Positions 1 through 8,284 of a stretch of DNA of 12,222 nucleotides are shown piece by piece; the stretch's first letter is position 1, and each line of letters begins with the position of its first letter. The stretch spans positions 1 to 12,222 of the forward strand of contig DAOI01000032.1 of assembly GCA_002501805.1 (NCBI GenBank), in the 5' to 3' direction. Below the pieces are notes generated by a model. It saw only the letters and a program-made list of their open reading frames with translations. It was not told the DNA's origin and made no database searches. A program made the position numbers and the translations under genes. Source of the stretch: Euryarchaeota archaeon UBA463. GTDB taxonomy: Archaea > Thermoplasmatota > Poseidoniia > Poseidoniales > Thalassarchaeaceae.

Positions 1-2
1 CA

Positions 3-2327
3 ATGTCGGATGCGCGGAGCGGGGACCTGGAGCTCTCCAGGATAGCCTCAAGAATAGAGGCTGGTGCCCCAAGTGCAGTACTATTCTCCATGGCAATTTC
101 CGTCGTACTGGTCACTGCAGGGATAATCTACGTTCTGGTTGCTAAGTCAGTACCCTTCTACCAAGCCTTTGGTTGTGGGGCGGACATGTTCGATCCCCCT
201 GATGATTGGTCAGAGGGTGTGCAATCTGATTTATGGGGAGCGGCAAACTATAGTGAGGGGTCCATAACAGACCCCTTCTACCTGGACAGCCTCTGCATAG
301 TTGACTGGAATAACGATTCTCTGATTAAATTAGGTGAACCACTTGTTGTTTTCGAACGGGACAGGGACTCCGATGGAGTGGCAATCTTGGATGATAATGG
401 CGAATACACTGGTAATTGGACGGCCCACGAAAAAAGAGGCTATATCCTGACTTATCTAGACAATAATCCTCAACACAATTACTCTGAGTCTGAGGGAGAA
501 GATATCCGCGATGCGTACATCCCATTGGGAGTAATGAGGGAGAATGAGGGGGCCTTGATTCTCCATCAAGTTGATGCGGATCTTAAGAGGGATTGGGTAG
601 TTATTACATGGGCTGGTTCCGATAAGGCAAATTTAGATGTTGACGGTGACGGCAAACCAAACGTTGGCGTCGATGAAAGGGGGGCCGATCTCGACGATGA
701 TATTGATGATGACGGATTCGATAATTACAGAGATCCAGACATGGACAATGATGGGATTCCCAATGCCCATGACCCAGATCCCCGAGTGCCCAACGTAGAT
801 CGATTTGGCCTCTTTTTGGGGGCATTGACAATTTTTGTAGTATTGATGAATCTATTCTCTCCCGTTTGGCTATCAAGGCTCTCAACAGAGCATATAGAAT
901 CAGTTATATCTCCTCTAGGCTCATTCTCAATGGTACTGGTTTCTGTTGGATCGTTAGCCATTTTGACTCCTCTTTCACAGTCTACCATCTCATATCTTCT
1001 TATGATTAATATCATTGCAATCATCTTCCTATGGACTTCAAGTAAGAAATTCCCGACCAGTCCTATGGTTGTTGCCCTAGCTCTTTCATGGCTAGCAATC
1101 GAGCCAACACATGAGATCCAGACTGGCCACTTGGTTTCTTTTGGCCTTTCACTATTGCTCCTGAGGGTGACCATGTCGGACACTAGAAATCGTACTCTAG
1201 AGAAGATTAAGAAAATAGAGAAGTCCGAAGTCAAATTCAATCCAGTAAATACCCTCAAGCTGAGAGAACTAAATAGGGTGATAATTTTACTATTCCTGGG
1301 TCTTCTGAACCCCTATCTGCTACTTTTTGCTGTGTTGGCCCATCCACTGTATGACCTAAGAATATTCATTGGAGATCATATCGGGCAGTCTAGGCAGTAT
1401 AACTGGACGAGTCAGAGAATGGCATATCTTGACTCTGATTTCAGAGCCTTATTGCTTGTAGTAACATTAGTTGCTATAGTAACCAGCTTTTTCGATTTGG
1501 TTGCTAGAGTTGATGGAAGTTTGGGGGAGTTCTTGACTCAGACCCTATGGAGGACTGACATAAGGACTGTCTCAGTTGTCACAGTAACTGATAATCTAAG
1601 TATCGGCGTCAACGCACTTCTTCAAACTACACTGCAAGTGGCTCTCGGTGCACTAGTTATTGCAATTCCACTGGGACTTGGAACAGCGATATTCCTTTCA
1701 GAATATGCAAGCCCTAGGACTGCTAACTTAGTGAAGCCAATTCTTGAGATACTAGCAGGAATACCATCTGTAGTATACGGATTCTTCGCATTCGTCGTTA
1801 TCTCTCCAATCGTAATGGATATCGGAGGCATACTTGTTGATTGGGGATGGATGGCCCAAGATCCTCAACCTTTCAATCCTATTAATGGAGCAGTGGTCGT
1901 TGGAATTATGATCACTCCCTTAATCGCCAGTCTCTCGGAGGACGCATTAAGATCAGTTCCAAACAATCTGAGAGAGGCATCATATGCCTTAGGTGCTACT
2001 CCTGTTGAAACTACCTTCAGAGTCGTGGTCCCATCGGGGCTTTCAGGAATACTGGCATCGGTAATACTAGCATTCTCAAGGGCTATCGGCGAGACCATGG
2101 CAGTCACACTTTCAGTAGGAACAGCCGCATACTACACAAAGAATATGTTCCTTTCATCTCAAACTATGACGGCTTATATCGCCAAGAAGATACAGGGTGA
2201 TCTTCCGGCAGGGACTTCAGCTTACTATTCTATGTTCGCTGTAGGACTCTATCTATTCATAATTACTCTAGGCTTGAATATAATCGGACAGAGAATTATG
2301 CATAGATTCAGGGAGGAATACGAATGA
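3..2327 (+). CDS. pstC: Phosphate ABC transporter permease PstC, with large extracytoplasmic insertion
   Basis: Membrane subunit of the Pst phosphate importer, pairing with PstA and driven by PstB. A first membrane span lies at about residues 25-47. An extracytoplasmic domain follows to about 265, then several extra spans, then the permease domain at about 530-770. That domain has the EAA cytoplasmic loop starting at E646 (EDALRSVPNNLREA, then LGAT) and the motif SRAIGETMAV typical of PstC. The extracytoplasmic part is Asp-rich, with thrombospondin type 3-like loops (DVDGDGKPN, DIDDDGFDN, DMDNDGIPN) at about 212-258 and another DxDSDG near 120. Ordinary PstC is about 300 aa, so more than half of this protein is extra. 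The ATG at position 3 gives a sensible charged N-terminus before the first span, but the upstream region lies outside the window, so the start is not proven. The gene overlaps pstA by four bases (ATGA). The PstC identity is firm; the role of the insertion is unknown. Confidence 0.9.
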   Translation: MSDARSGDLELSRIASRIEAGAPSAVLFSMAISVVLVTAGIIYVLVAKSVPFYQAFGCGADMFDPPDDWSEGVQSDLWGAANYSEGSITDPFYLDSLCIVDWNNDSLIKLGEPLVVFERDRDSDGVAILDDNGEYTGNWTAHEKRGYILTYLDNNPQHNYSESEGEDIRDAYIPLGVMRENEGALILHQVDADLKRDWVVITWAGSDKANLDVDGDGKPNVGVDERGADLDDDIDDDGFDNYRDPDMDNDGIPNAHDPDPRVPNVDRFGLFLGALTIFVVLMNLFSPVWLSRLSTEHIESVISPLGSFSMVLVSVGSLAILTPLSQSTISYLLMINIIAIIFLWTSSKKFPTSPMVVALALSWLAIEPTHEIQTGHLVSFGLSLLLLRVTMSDTRNRTLEKIKKIEKSEVKFNPVNTLKLRELNRVIILLFLGLLNPYLLLFAVLAHPLYDLRIFIGDHIGQSRQYNWTSQRMAYLDSDFRALLLVVTLVAIVTSFFDLVARVDGSLGEFLTQTLWRTDIRTVSVVTVTDNLSIGVNALLQTTLQVALGALVIAIPLGLGTAIFLSEYASPRTANLVKPILEILAGIPSVVYGFFAFVVISPIVMDIGGILVDWGWMAQDPQPFNPINGAVVVGIMITPLIASLSEDALRSVPNNLREASYALGATPVETTFRVVVPSGLSGILASVILAFSRAIGETMAVTLSVGTAAYYTKNMFLSSQTMTAYIAKKIQGDLPAGTSAYYSMFAVGLYLFIITLGLNIIGQRIMHRFREEYE

Positions 2328-5300
2328 CCGAAAAATTCAGTCTATTCGGAGTCTCTAATCTCCCTCTCAGATCAAGAAAGAGGAGGGACAGAGTCGCCAA
2401 TGCAGGTAGAGTCACATTCATCACAATATCACTAATCTGCGCCCTTATTCTTGCGACTATGGTTACCAGAATATACAGCGAGGCATATGTCCCAGAGACT
2501 GAAACAGAGGTAATAGGAATTGAAGAAAACAAAGACGTCTCCGAGACTGTTAAATCATGGAATGTCGAGACATGGAATGATGACTGGGTTCTCGATGACC
2601 CCAAAAGAGATCGCTCTAACGTGACTTTAAGAGCGGAATGGACGGAAGTAAAATTCGAAGCGTTCAATGATGATGGAATTCTTAGAGACGCCGATGGGAA
2701 TCCAATATACTTTGATAGATCCAGGGACATTCAAAGATACCTCTGCGATCAAGGGCTGATGACCAATAGTTACGCACCATATGACTCATGGAATCCTTCT
2801 CACTTACTTCCCTGGAATGAGAGAGAATCTGCCACATTTGATCCACTGGAGGATGAGAGAGTGGATATTTTCGTCAGAGATGAAGCCCCAACTCCGAGAC
2901 TTGGGGACTTCTGGATAGACACATCTGATGACCATGCTCAGTACATATGGAAGGGACTAAGGTGGGAGCCTGTGATCTCAGAAGCTGACTTCACAACCGC
3001 AATATCACAAATTTATCCGTTCGTTGGAGAGGATAGACACCCTGTATGGGGCAATGACAAGCTTTGGATATATCATAGCTCAGTAGAGCCAATCTTCAAG
3101 TCCAATGGAGATATTTGGATAGATACTGATATTTCTGAGGAGATGGATGTCGTTCACATCTATAATTACTCCCTATGGCAAGAAAACAGGTTCACAACTG
3201 GTTGGGGTTGGGAAAATTTCAGCAGGTCCGAAATTCCAGAACCAATACTGAATCCCTCATCAGTTATAGGAGAAATGCAACCGGAATTCTGTACTCGTGC
3301 TGAAGTTGCCCAATTCATCTTAGAAAAGGGCTTAACCGGTTTATATGATGTATACGATCTGTCTAATTTGGGAGGTTACGATTTCAGAGCAGTCCCTGGG
3401 ACCTCTAGGGATATTCACGCCGATTTATCAATTACTCTGACTTCAGATTGTTCTGAGTGCGATAGGATAACTCTAGAGTTAATTTCATCGGGAGAATTTT
3501 TGAGAGATGGCGAAGTAGTCGACTCTATTGCCCTACATCCAGCTCAGGTAGGACAATCGGGCCTGGGGGTTTTGACTCTCGAGCATCGTATGAACTATAC
3601 AGTAACTTACTCACAGATAGGGGGGCCCCCAAGTGATGCCAGGGAAAGCTCGTATAAGGAAGTAGGAGAGTTTATTCTCGGCCCTTTTGAAACATGGTTC
3701 AATTCAAGGATTTTCGATGATGGAGATCAAGATAATGATGGTATTAGGGACTGGTGTGACAGCGACATAGATGGAGATAATCTCTTGAATCCAATTATCG
3801 GGGGGGATGAACAATGTCCTGATGCTCCGGTAATCGGATTTGAAGGATGGATGATAGACGAGAATTTAGATGGAGTCCATGATCAGGTTTCTGATGACGA
3901 CATAGATAACGATGGCATCAAGAATCTAGTAGATGGACAGGGTCACAATGTTGACGCGCTTTGGGCAAAGTTCGACCATGTTCAGCTTGATAATTCTCTG
4001 ACATCCTCAGAGACATTATCTCATTATATGGATATCACTTTGGAATCCTGCGAGCAATCTCCTTCCTCAGAACAATGCGTGATAGATGAAGCCTCACTTT
4101 CGGAGCTTTTGGAGATTTGGAATTATGTAATTTCCGCAGAGGGCAGAATGTGTGATGAGACGTACAAAGACGACTACCCGGAGAGGGCCAAGGCCGATTG
4201 CCTCAGAGCAAAAGAATTCAATTCTAACCCGCCTACAAATGCAGATAATTGGTGCTACGAATCAAGATTATTACTCCAGCCACAAGTTTGGTCTGGTTTC
4301 TGTGGGATCCCAGCTAGCTATGAATCAGGTCTTGATTCATACGAGGATCCATTTCCAATCCAGGAGATTATTGCCTTCTCCTTACTCATCATAAGCGCCC
4401 TAGCAATGATTAGGCCTGGGGCAGTAGTGTCTATTTTTAGGAGGTTACTTACCAGAATAGACGATAAATTCGGATATGATGGCGAGGAGATTAGCGGATG
4501 GTCATACATAATTTATTCCTCGGAATTGATAGGTAGGATCGTCTCACTAGTCTTCAGAATAGTCGTACTTCTATTAGGAATTTTCATCATATCGTCTACA
4601 ATATCATCAGAATTATATCTGATATTCAAATTGTTCCTGCTCACAATTGGGACATCGATCACTCTTCTTTCTTCACTAGGGGTGATTGCGAGTATTTGGT
4701 CGATATGGGGCCTGAGGCCTGAAGAGGGAGTCAGGCCATCTGAGGGATTCACTGAGGGGGCCTCGCTAATTGTTACAATTACCAGCTACTTGCTAGCAAT
4801 TGGATGGGTCTTCAATAGTGGTTTCATAGTAGGATCAATATGTTTGCTTATGTCGGCCTCCGCTTTCAAACGCCTCATCGAGGGAGCATCCCAACTCACC
4901 CGTTCGAAGGATATTAATGAGGACAGAGTCAAGAGAGTTGTTATGGGAAGAGACGGATGGATTCTCGTTGCTTCAGTCGTAATGATAGTTGCTTTCTTCA
5001 CAATACCGTTCGAGATAGTTAACTCCTTCATATTCTCGAACTATCCTTCACAGCAACCCTACAGAGCGGGACTGAGGGCGGCCTTCTGGGGCAGTGTTTA
5101 CGTTGTGGGTTACACAATGCTGTTCGCAATTCCAGTTTCCATTGGAGGGGCTATATGGCTGGAGGAATACGCGCCAAAGAATTACTGGCAGTCGGCGATT
5201 CAGACATTAGTTACCAATCTAGCTGGAGTTCCCGCAGTAGTTTTCGGCCTATTCGGACTAGCTCTTTGCTCATCCAGCTCAGGATTCGGGCTAGGTCTCG

Positions 5301-5911
5301 GAGGGACAATACTCACCGCTGGAATAACGATGGCTACAATGGCAATGCCTACGATAGTAATTGCCAGCCAAGAGGCACTTAGGGCGGTTCCCCCATCTCT
5401 TCGCCAAGGGGCATTTGGTGTCGGTTGTACAAAGTGGCAGGTGATTAAGGACCATGTCCTTCCTCACGCTATGCCAGGTATGATGACCGGTACTATCCTA
5501 GCTATGTCGAGGATAATGGGCGAGGCAGCTCCCCTGATACTCGTCGGTGCAGTAACCTCTGTTTTCCAAGAACCCGACCCATTCTATTTCGTAGACTACA
5601 CAGTACTGCCTACCCTGGATGGATTTATTTCTTGGATTCCTGGGCTTGAAGTTGCTCTGACAGAATTGCCTATGTGGGCCGATCGGCCAATAATGACTGC
5701 CGACCCTACATCATTTACCCACTGGGGCTCTAACCCTAGCGGGAAGTACACTGTTCTCCCAGTCCAGGTATACACATGGACCGATCAGCCAGAGGAGGGA
5801 TTCAAAGTCGCAGCCGCAGGAGCTTCCTTGGTACTGCTGGGGACCCTAGTCATGGTTAACTCAGTGGCAATTTTGGTTAGGGCGCACTACAGAAAATTCT
5901 CGAACGCATAG
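2324..5911 (+). CDS. pstA: Phosphate ABC transporter permease PstA, giant form with extracytoplasmic domain
   Basis: Second membrane subunit of the Pst phosphate importer. It is 1195 aa against about 290 for ordinary PstA. An N-terminal span lies at about residues 27-47. Roughly 640 extracytoplasmic residues follow, then extra membrane segments from about 685 to 900, then the permease domain at about 910-1190. The permease domain has the EAA loop from E1017 (EALRAVPPSLRQGAFGVG, then CTKWQ) and the PstA-type LPHAMPGMMTG and SRIMGEAAPLILVGA motifs. The external part contains two WIDT units (near 195 and 262), several Cys residues, and thrombospondin type 3-like Asp loops (DDGDQDNDGIRD near 465, DDDIDNDGIKN near 523). 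The start ATG overlaps the pstC stop as ATGA and has GGGAGG a few bases upstream, which implies translational coupling. I infer that the external domains of PstC and PstA pack together at the outer face, possibly replacing or docking a binding protein. Confidence 0.9.
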   Translation: MTEKFSLFGVSNLPLRSRKRRDRVANAGRVTFITISLICALILATMVTRIYSEAYVPETETEVIGIEENKDVSETVKSWNVETWNDDWVLDDPKRDRSNVTLRAEWTEVKFEAFNDDGILRDADGNPIYFDRSRDIQRYLCDQGLMTNSYAPYDSWNPSHLLPWNERESATFDPLEDERVDIFVRDEAPTPRLGDFWIDTSDDHAQYIWKGLRWEPVISEADFTTAISQIYPFVGEDRHPVWGNDKLWIYHSSVEPIFKSNGDIWIDTDISEEMDVVHIYNYSLWQENRFTTGWGWENFSRSEIPEPILNPSSVIGEMQPEFCTRAEVAQFILEKGLTGLYDVYDLSNLGGYDFRAVPGTSRDIHADLSITLTSDCSECDRITLELISSGEFLRDGEVVDSIALHPAQVGQSGLGVLTLEHRMNYTVTYSQIGGPPSDARESSYKEVGEFILGPFETWFNSRIFDDGDQDNDGIRDWCDSDIDGDNLLNPIIGGDEQCPDAPVIGFEGWMIDENLDGVHDQVSDDDIDNDGIKNLVDGQGHNVDALWAKFDHVQLDNSLTSSETLSHYMDITLESCEQSPSSEQCVIDEASLSELLEIWNYVISAEGRMCDETYKDDYPERAKADCLRAKEFNSNPPTNADNWCYESRLLLQPQVWSGFCGIPASYESGLDSYEDPFPIQEIIAFSLLIISALAMIRPGAVVSIFRRLLTRIDDKFGYDGEEISGWSYIIYSSELIGRIVSLVFRIVVLLLGIFIISSTISSELYLIFKLFLLTIGTSITLLSSLGVIASIWSIWGLRPEEGVRPSEGFTEGASLIVTITSYLLAIGWVFNSGFIVGSICLLMSASAFKRLIEGASQLTRSKDINEDRVKRVVMGRDGWILVASVVMIVAFFTIPFEIVNSFIFSNYPSQQPYRAGLRAAFWGSVYVVGYTMLFAIPVSIGGAIWLEEYAPKNYWQSAIQTLVTNLAGVPAVVFGLFGLALCSSSSGFGLGLGGTILTAGITMATMAMPTIVIASQEALRAVPPSLRQGAFGVGCTKWQVIKDHVLPHAMPGMMTGTILAMSRIMGEAAPLILVGAVTSVFQEPDPFYFVDYTVLPTLDGFISWIPGLEVALTELPMWADRPIMTADPTSFTHWGSNPSGKYTVLPVQVYTWTDQPEEGFKVAAAGASLVLLGTLVMVNSVAILVRAHYRKFSNA

Positions 5912-5922
5912 AAGGTGATTAA

Positions 5923-6789
5923 ATGACGGACCAAAATCAAATAGAAACAAAAAAGAAGCTAGAAAATACGGATGAGTCATCATTCGATATCGACAGGGAT
6001 AGCATAGTATCGACAACCGATTTGAATATCGACGGCACTCCACATATTGAAGTGAAGGGACTTAATCTAAGATATGGCTCAGCTCAGGCAATTTATGATG
6101 TATCGGTACCAATAGAAAGGAATTCAGTTACCGCATTCATAGGTCCTTCTGGGTGTGGCAAGTCAACCTTGTTGAGATGCCTCAACAGGATGAATGACCT
6201 TATTCCAATCTGTAATTATGATGGAGAGATACTCTATGATGGAGAAGATATCAATCAACCTTCTACCGACCTAGTCAGGCTAAGGAGGAAAATTGGAATG
6301 GTCTTCCAGAAGCCAAATCCGTTCCCCAAGTCAATTTACGATAATGTTGCTTATGGGGTCCAGCTGCACTACAGCCCATCTAGGAGGAAAATGAATGAGA
6401 TAGTTGAGAGCTCACTCATAAAATCTGCACTCTGGGGGGAGGTCTCGGATAGGTTGCATGAACTCGGCACCAGTTTATCAGGGGGGCAACAACAGAGATT
6501 ATGCATTGCTAGAACGATCTCAGTCGAGCCAGATATAATCCTCATGGATGAGCCATGCTCCGCTCTGGATCCAATAGCTACGGCTAAGATAGAGGATTTA
6601 ATTCTTGAACTTAAGGAGCATTTTACTGTAGTGATAGTTACCCACTCGATGTCTCAGGCCCAAAGGGTGTCCGATTACACAGCTTTCATGTTCCTCGGGA
6701 GGCTGATTGAATTTGGAAAGACAGAGAAAATTTTCAATAACCCTGAAAAGGAACTAACTGAAAGGTATATTACAGGAAGGTTTGGTTGA
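5923..6789 (+). CDS. pstB: Phosphate ABC transporter ATP-binding protein PstB
   Basis: Cytoplasmic ATPase that powers phosphate import through PstC and PstA. All ABC motifs are present: Walker A GPSGCGKST (residues 74-82), Q-loop FQKPNPFPKSIYDNVAYG, signature LSGGQQQR (185-192), Walker B ILMDEP with D209 and E210, D-loop SALDP, and switch His in VTHSM (H241). The GCGKSTLLRCLNRMND stretch and the FNNPEKELTERYITGRFG C-terminus are specific to PstB among ABC ATPases. At 288 aa it exceeds the usual 250-260 aa because about 40 polar residues precede the ABC fold, which begins near HIEVKGLNLRYG. The gene starts 11 bases after pstA, with AAGGTGATT just upstream of its ATG. No PhoU follows it, although PhoU is the usual partner here; a kinase-like gene follows instead. 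Confidence 0.96.
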   Translation: MTDQNQIETKKKLENTDESSFDIDRDSIVSTTDLNIDGTPHIEVKGLNLRYGSAQAIYDVSVPIERNSVTAFIGPSGCGKSTLLRCLNRMNDLIPICNYDGEILYDGEDINQPSTDLVRLRRKIGMVFQKPNPFPKSIYDNVAYGVQLHYSPSRRKMNEIVESSLIKSALWGEVSDRLHELGTSLSGGQQQRLCIARTISVEPDIILMDEPCSALDPIATAKIEDLILELKEHFTVVIVTHSMSQAQRVSDYTAFMFLGRLIEFGKTEKIFNNPEKELTERYITGRFG

Positions 6790-6858
6790 TTTTATAGACC
6801 CGGTGAGGACTAGATTAGATGGCGACGTTGCGATAGTTGCTGAACGAATTGAGGATTT

Positions 6859-7566
6859 ATGATGTCTAATGGAGTTCTGATTGCAGTAGAGGGACTTGAC
6901 GGAAGTGGTAAGTCCACTCAGGCCCACTTATTGGTCGAATGGCTCAGATCCATGGGAGCACCAGTACACCATACTGAGTGGAACTCAAGCCCATTGGTTG
7001 CATCGTCAACGAAGAAGGCAAAGAAGCAAAAGAGGCTGAAACCCGAAACATTCCACCTAATACATGCTGCGGACTTTGCAGACAGATATGAGAGGCAGAT
7101 TCAACCGCTTATAGAAGTCGGAGGAATAGTCGTCTGCGACAGGTACAAATTTACAGCATTGGCAAGGGACGGATCAAGGGGAATTGACAGTGATAGGATT
7201 GAGAAGTGCTACAGTTTCGCCAGAGAACCAGACCTCACACTTTACTTCAAAGTAAGTCCAGACGTATCGCTTTCAAGAATAAATAAGGGTAGGTCACAAC
7301 TGAAGTACTACGAGGCTGGAATGGATATGAATCTATCAGAAGATCCATTCGAATCATATCTATTACTACAAGGAAGACAGAGAGAAATCTATGATGGCCT
7401 AACTCAATCTGGAAGAATGGTAGAAATAGATGCAGACAGAACAATTCCTGAGGTCCTAAGGTCAGTTAGGGAAATCATAAATGATAAATTTGACATCGAT
7501 TCGATATCCATATTGGACCCCAAGGATAGGATGAACGAGACATTGGATTTTTCCATTAAAAAGTAA
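6859..7566 (+). CDS. Thymidylate kinase-fold P-loop kinase, first tandem copy; candidate polyphosphate or nucleotide kinase
   Basis: A 235-aa P-loop NMP-kinase-fold protein that resembles thymidylate kinase. The N-terminus shows VEGLDGSGKST with Walker A Lys at K18, and a central DRY (94-96) is followed by ARDGSRGID, the counterpart of the Tmk DRY/GRG region. The Tmk substrate motif REPGGT is absent and replaced by EWNSSPLV, followed by a Lys-rich stretch (KKAKKQKR, about 52-59). The lid region carries YYEAGMDMNLSEDP and then LQGRQREIYD, a pattern I associate with a Tmk-like family distinct from housekeeping dTMP kinase. It sits 69 bases after pstB, on the same strand, with a close paralogue behind it. 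Two ATGs occur in a row (6859 and 6862); GAGG at 6851-6854 is better spaced for the second. The context favours a role in phosphate or polyphosphate metabolism. I recall Tmk-like proteins being described as archaeal polyphosphate kinases but cannot verify that here. True dTMP kinase remains possible. Confidence 0.8.
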   Translation: MMSNGVLIAVEGLDGSGKSTQAHLLVEWLRSMGAPVHHTEWNSSPLVASSTKKAKKQKRLKPETFHLIHAADFADRYERQIQPLIEVGGIVVCDRYKFTALARDGSRGIDSDRIEKCYSFAREPDLTLYFKVSPDVSLSRINKGRSQLKYYEAGMDMNLSEDPFESYLLLQGRQREIYDGLTQSGRMVEIDADRTIPEVLRSVREIINDKFDIDSISILDPKDRMNETLDFSIKK

Positions 7567-7570
7567 CATT

Positions 7571-7577
7571 GAGGTGA
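7571..7577 (+). promoter_or_regulatory. Shine-Dalgarno sequence that fixes a TTG start
   Basis: GAGGTGA ends six bases before TTG at 7584. It decides the start of the second kinase-like gene, because no in-frame ATG lies before the P-loop strand and the reading would otherwise lose its first beta strand. Confidence 0.7.
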
Positions 7578-7583
7578 AAAAAC

Positions 7584-8249
7584 TTGGGCACTGGACGATT
7601 GATTGTTTTCGAAGGACCAGACCACGTTGGCCGCTCAACACATGCGGAGGCTTTACGCCAGAAATTAGAGGCCAATGGAGTTCCTGTCATCATAACTGGC
7701 CTAGCACGGTCACAAATCCTAGGTGACCTGATAAAATCAGGAAACAAGGATATCCATGACTTCGGCCCAAAAACAAGGGCACTGCTTTACGCGACAGATT
7801 TAATGGATCAAATTGAAAATATCATCAAACCCTCAATTAATGCGGGCTTCGTGGTGATTGCTGATCGCTACATTTTCACACCCATGATCAGAGAATCCCT
7901 TCGAGGAGTAGATACGGATTGGAGTATGAACCTCTATGTCAACGCGCCTAATCCGGATCTTACCATCCTCCTCAAGTCGGGGCCTAGGAGATTGCTACAG
8001 AGGGTTATCTACAGTGGCAATGTAGGTACGTTGAGCAGATTTGAAAGCGGTATGGATCTGGGATTCTCTACCATACCCACAGTGTCTTTCTTAGAATACC
8101 AGTCGAAGCTTAAGTATGCATTCGATAAATTCGCAGAAGAGAGGGGCTTCCTTTCGATCTCAACAAGTAAGAGCAAACCTGAGGTCTCAGGAAAAATCTG
8201 GGATGAAGTTTTCCCTATCGTCAAGGACCTTATTTTCAATGACTCCTGA
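7584..8249 (+). CDS. Thymidylate kinase-fold protein, second tandem copy, with Arg in place of Walker A Lys
   Basis: A 221-aa paralogue of the gene just upstream, 17 bases away. The layout is collinear: FEGPDHVGRST at residues 9-19 against VEGLDGSGKST, ADRYIFTPMIRESLRGVD against CDRYKFTALARDGSRGID (DRY at 94-96 in both), and RFESGMDLGFS against YYEAGMDMNLS. The Walker A lysine is replaced by Arg (R17, codon CGC). This residue binds the nucleotide phosphates and is almost invariant in P-loop kinases, so the protein is either catalytically weak or a regulatory or structural partner of copy one. The FQGR-like helix of copy one is also weakened (EYQSK). The start is TTG at 7584, supported by GAGGTGA at 7571-7577. 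The GTG inside that sequence is in another frame. Fold confidence is good; function is inferred only from its paralogue and context. Confidence 0.78.
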   Translation: MGTGRLIVFEGPDHVGRSTHAEALRQKLEANGVPVIITGLARSQILGDLIKSGNKDIHDFGPKTRALLYATDLMDQIENIIKPSINAGFVVIADRYIFTPMIRESLRGVDTDWSMNLYVNAPNPDLTILLKSGPRRLLQRVIYSGNVGTLSRFESGMDLGFSTIPTVSFLEYQSKLKYAFDKFAEERGFLSISTSKSKPEVSGKIWDEVFPIVKDLIFNDS

Positions 8250-8284
8250 GTTAGAATTCTTAAACGAATATAGGTGGAATTGAA

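Noticed and set aside
636..780. Asp-codon-rich stretches as DNA tandem repeats
   Set aside because: The repeated GAT/GAC pattern follows the protein-level DxDxDG loops and varies in sequence, so it is coding and not a DNA repeat element.
725..1258. 177-aa minus-strand frame inside pstC
   Set aside because: It is antisense to membrane-spanning codons of a clear gene. No recognisable domain or ribosome site supports it.
6859..7566. Calling the first kinase a PPK2 polyphosphate kinase
   Set aside because: The sequence reads DRYKFTALARDGSRGID, the Tmk arrangement, and lacks the DRSWYNR-type PPK2 motif, so a PPK2 name is not supported.
6859..8249. Calling both kinase-like genes housekeeping thymidylate kinase (tmk)
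   Set aside because: Both lack REPGGT, one lacks the Walker A Lys, they are tandem paralogues, and the context is phosphate uptake with no nucleotide synthesis genes. dTMP kinase is kept only as an alternative.
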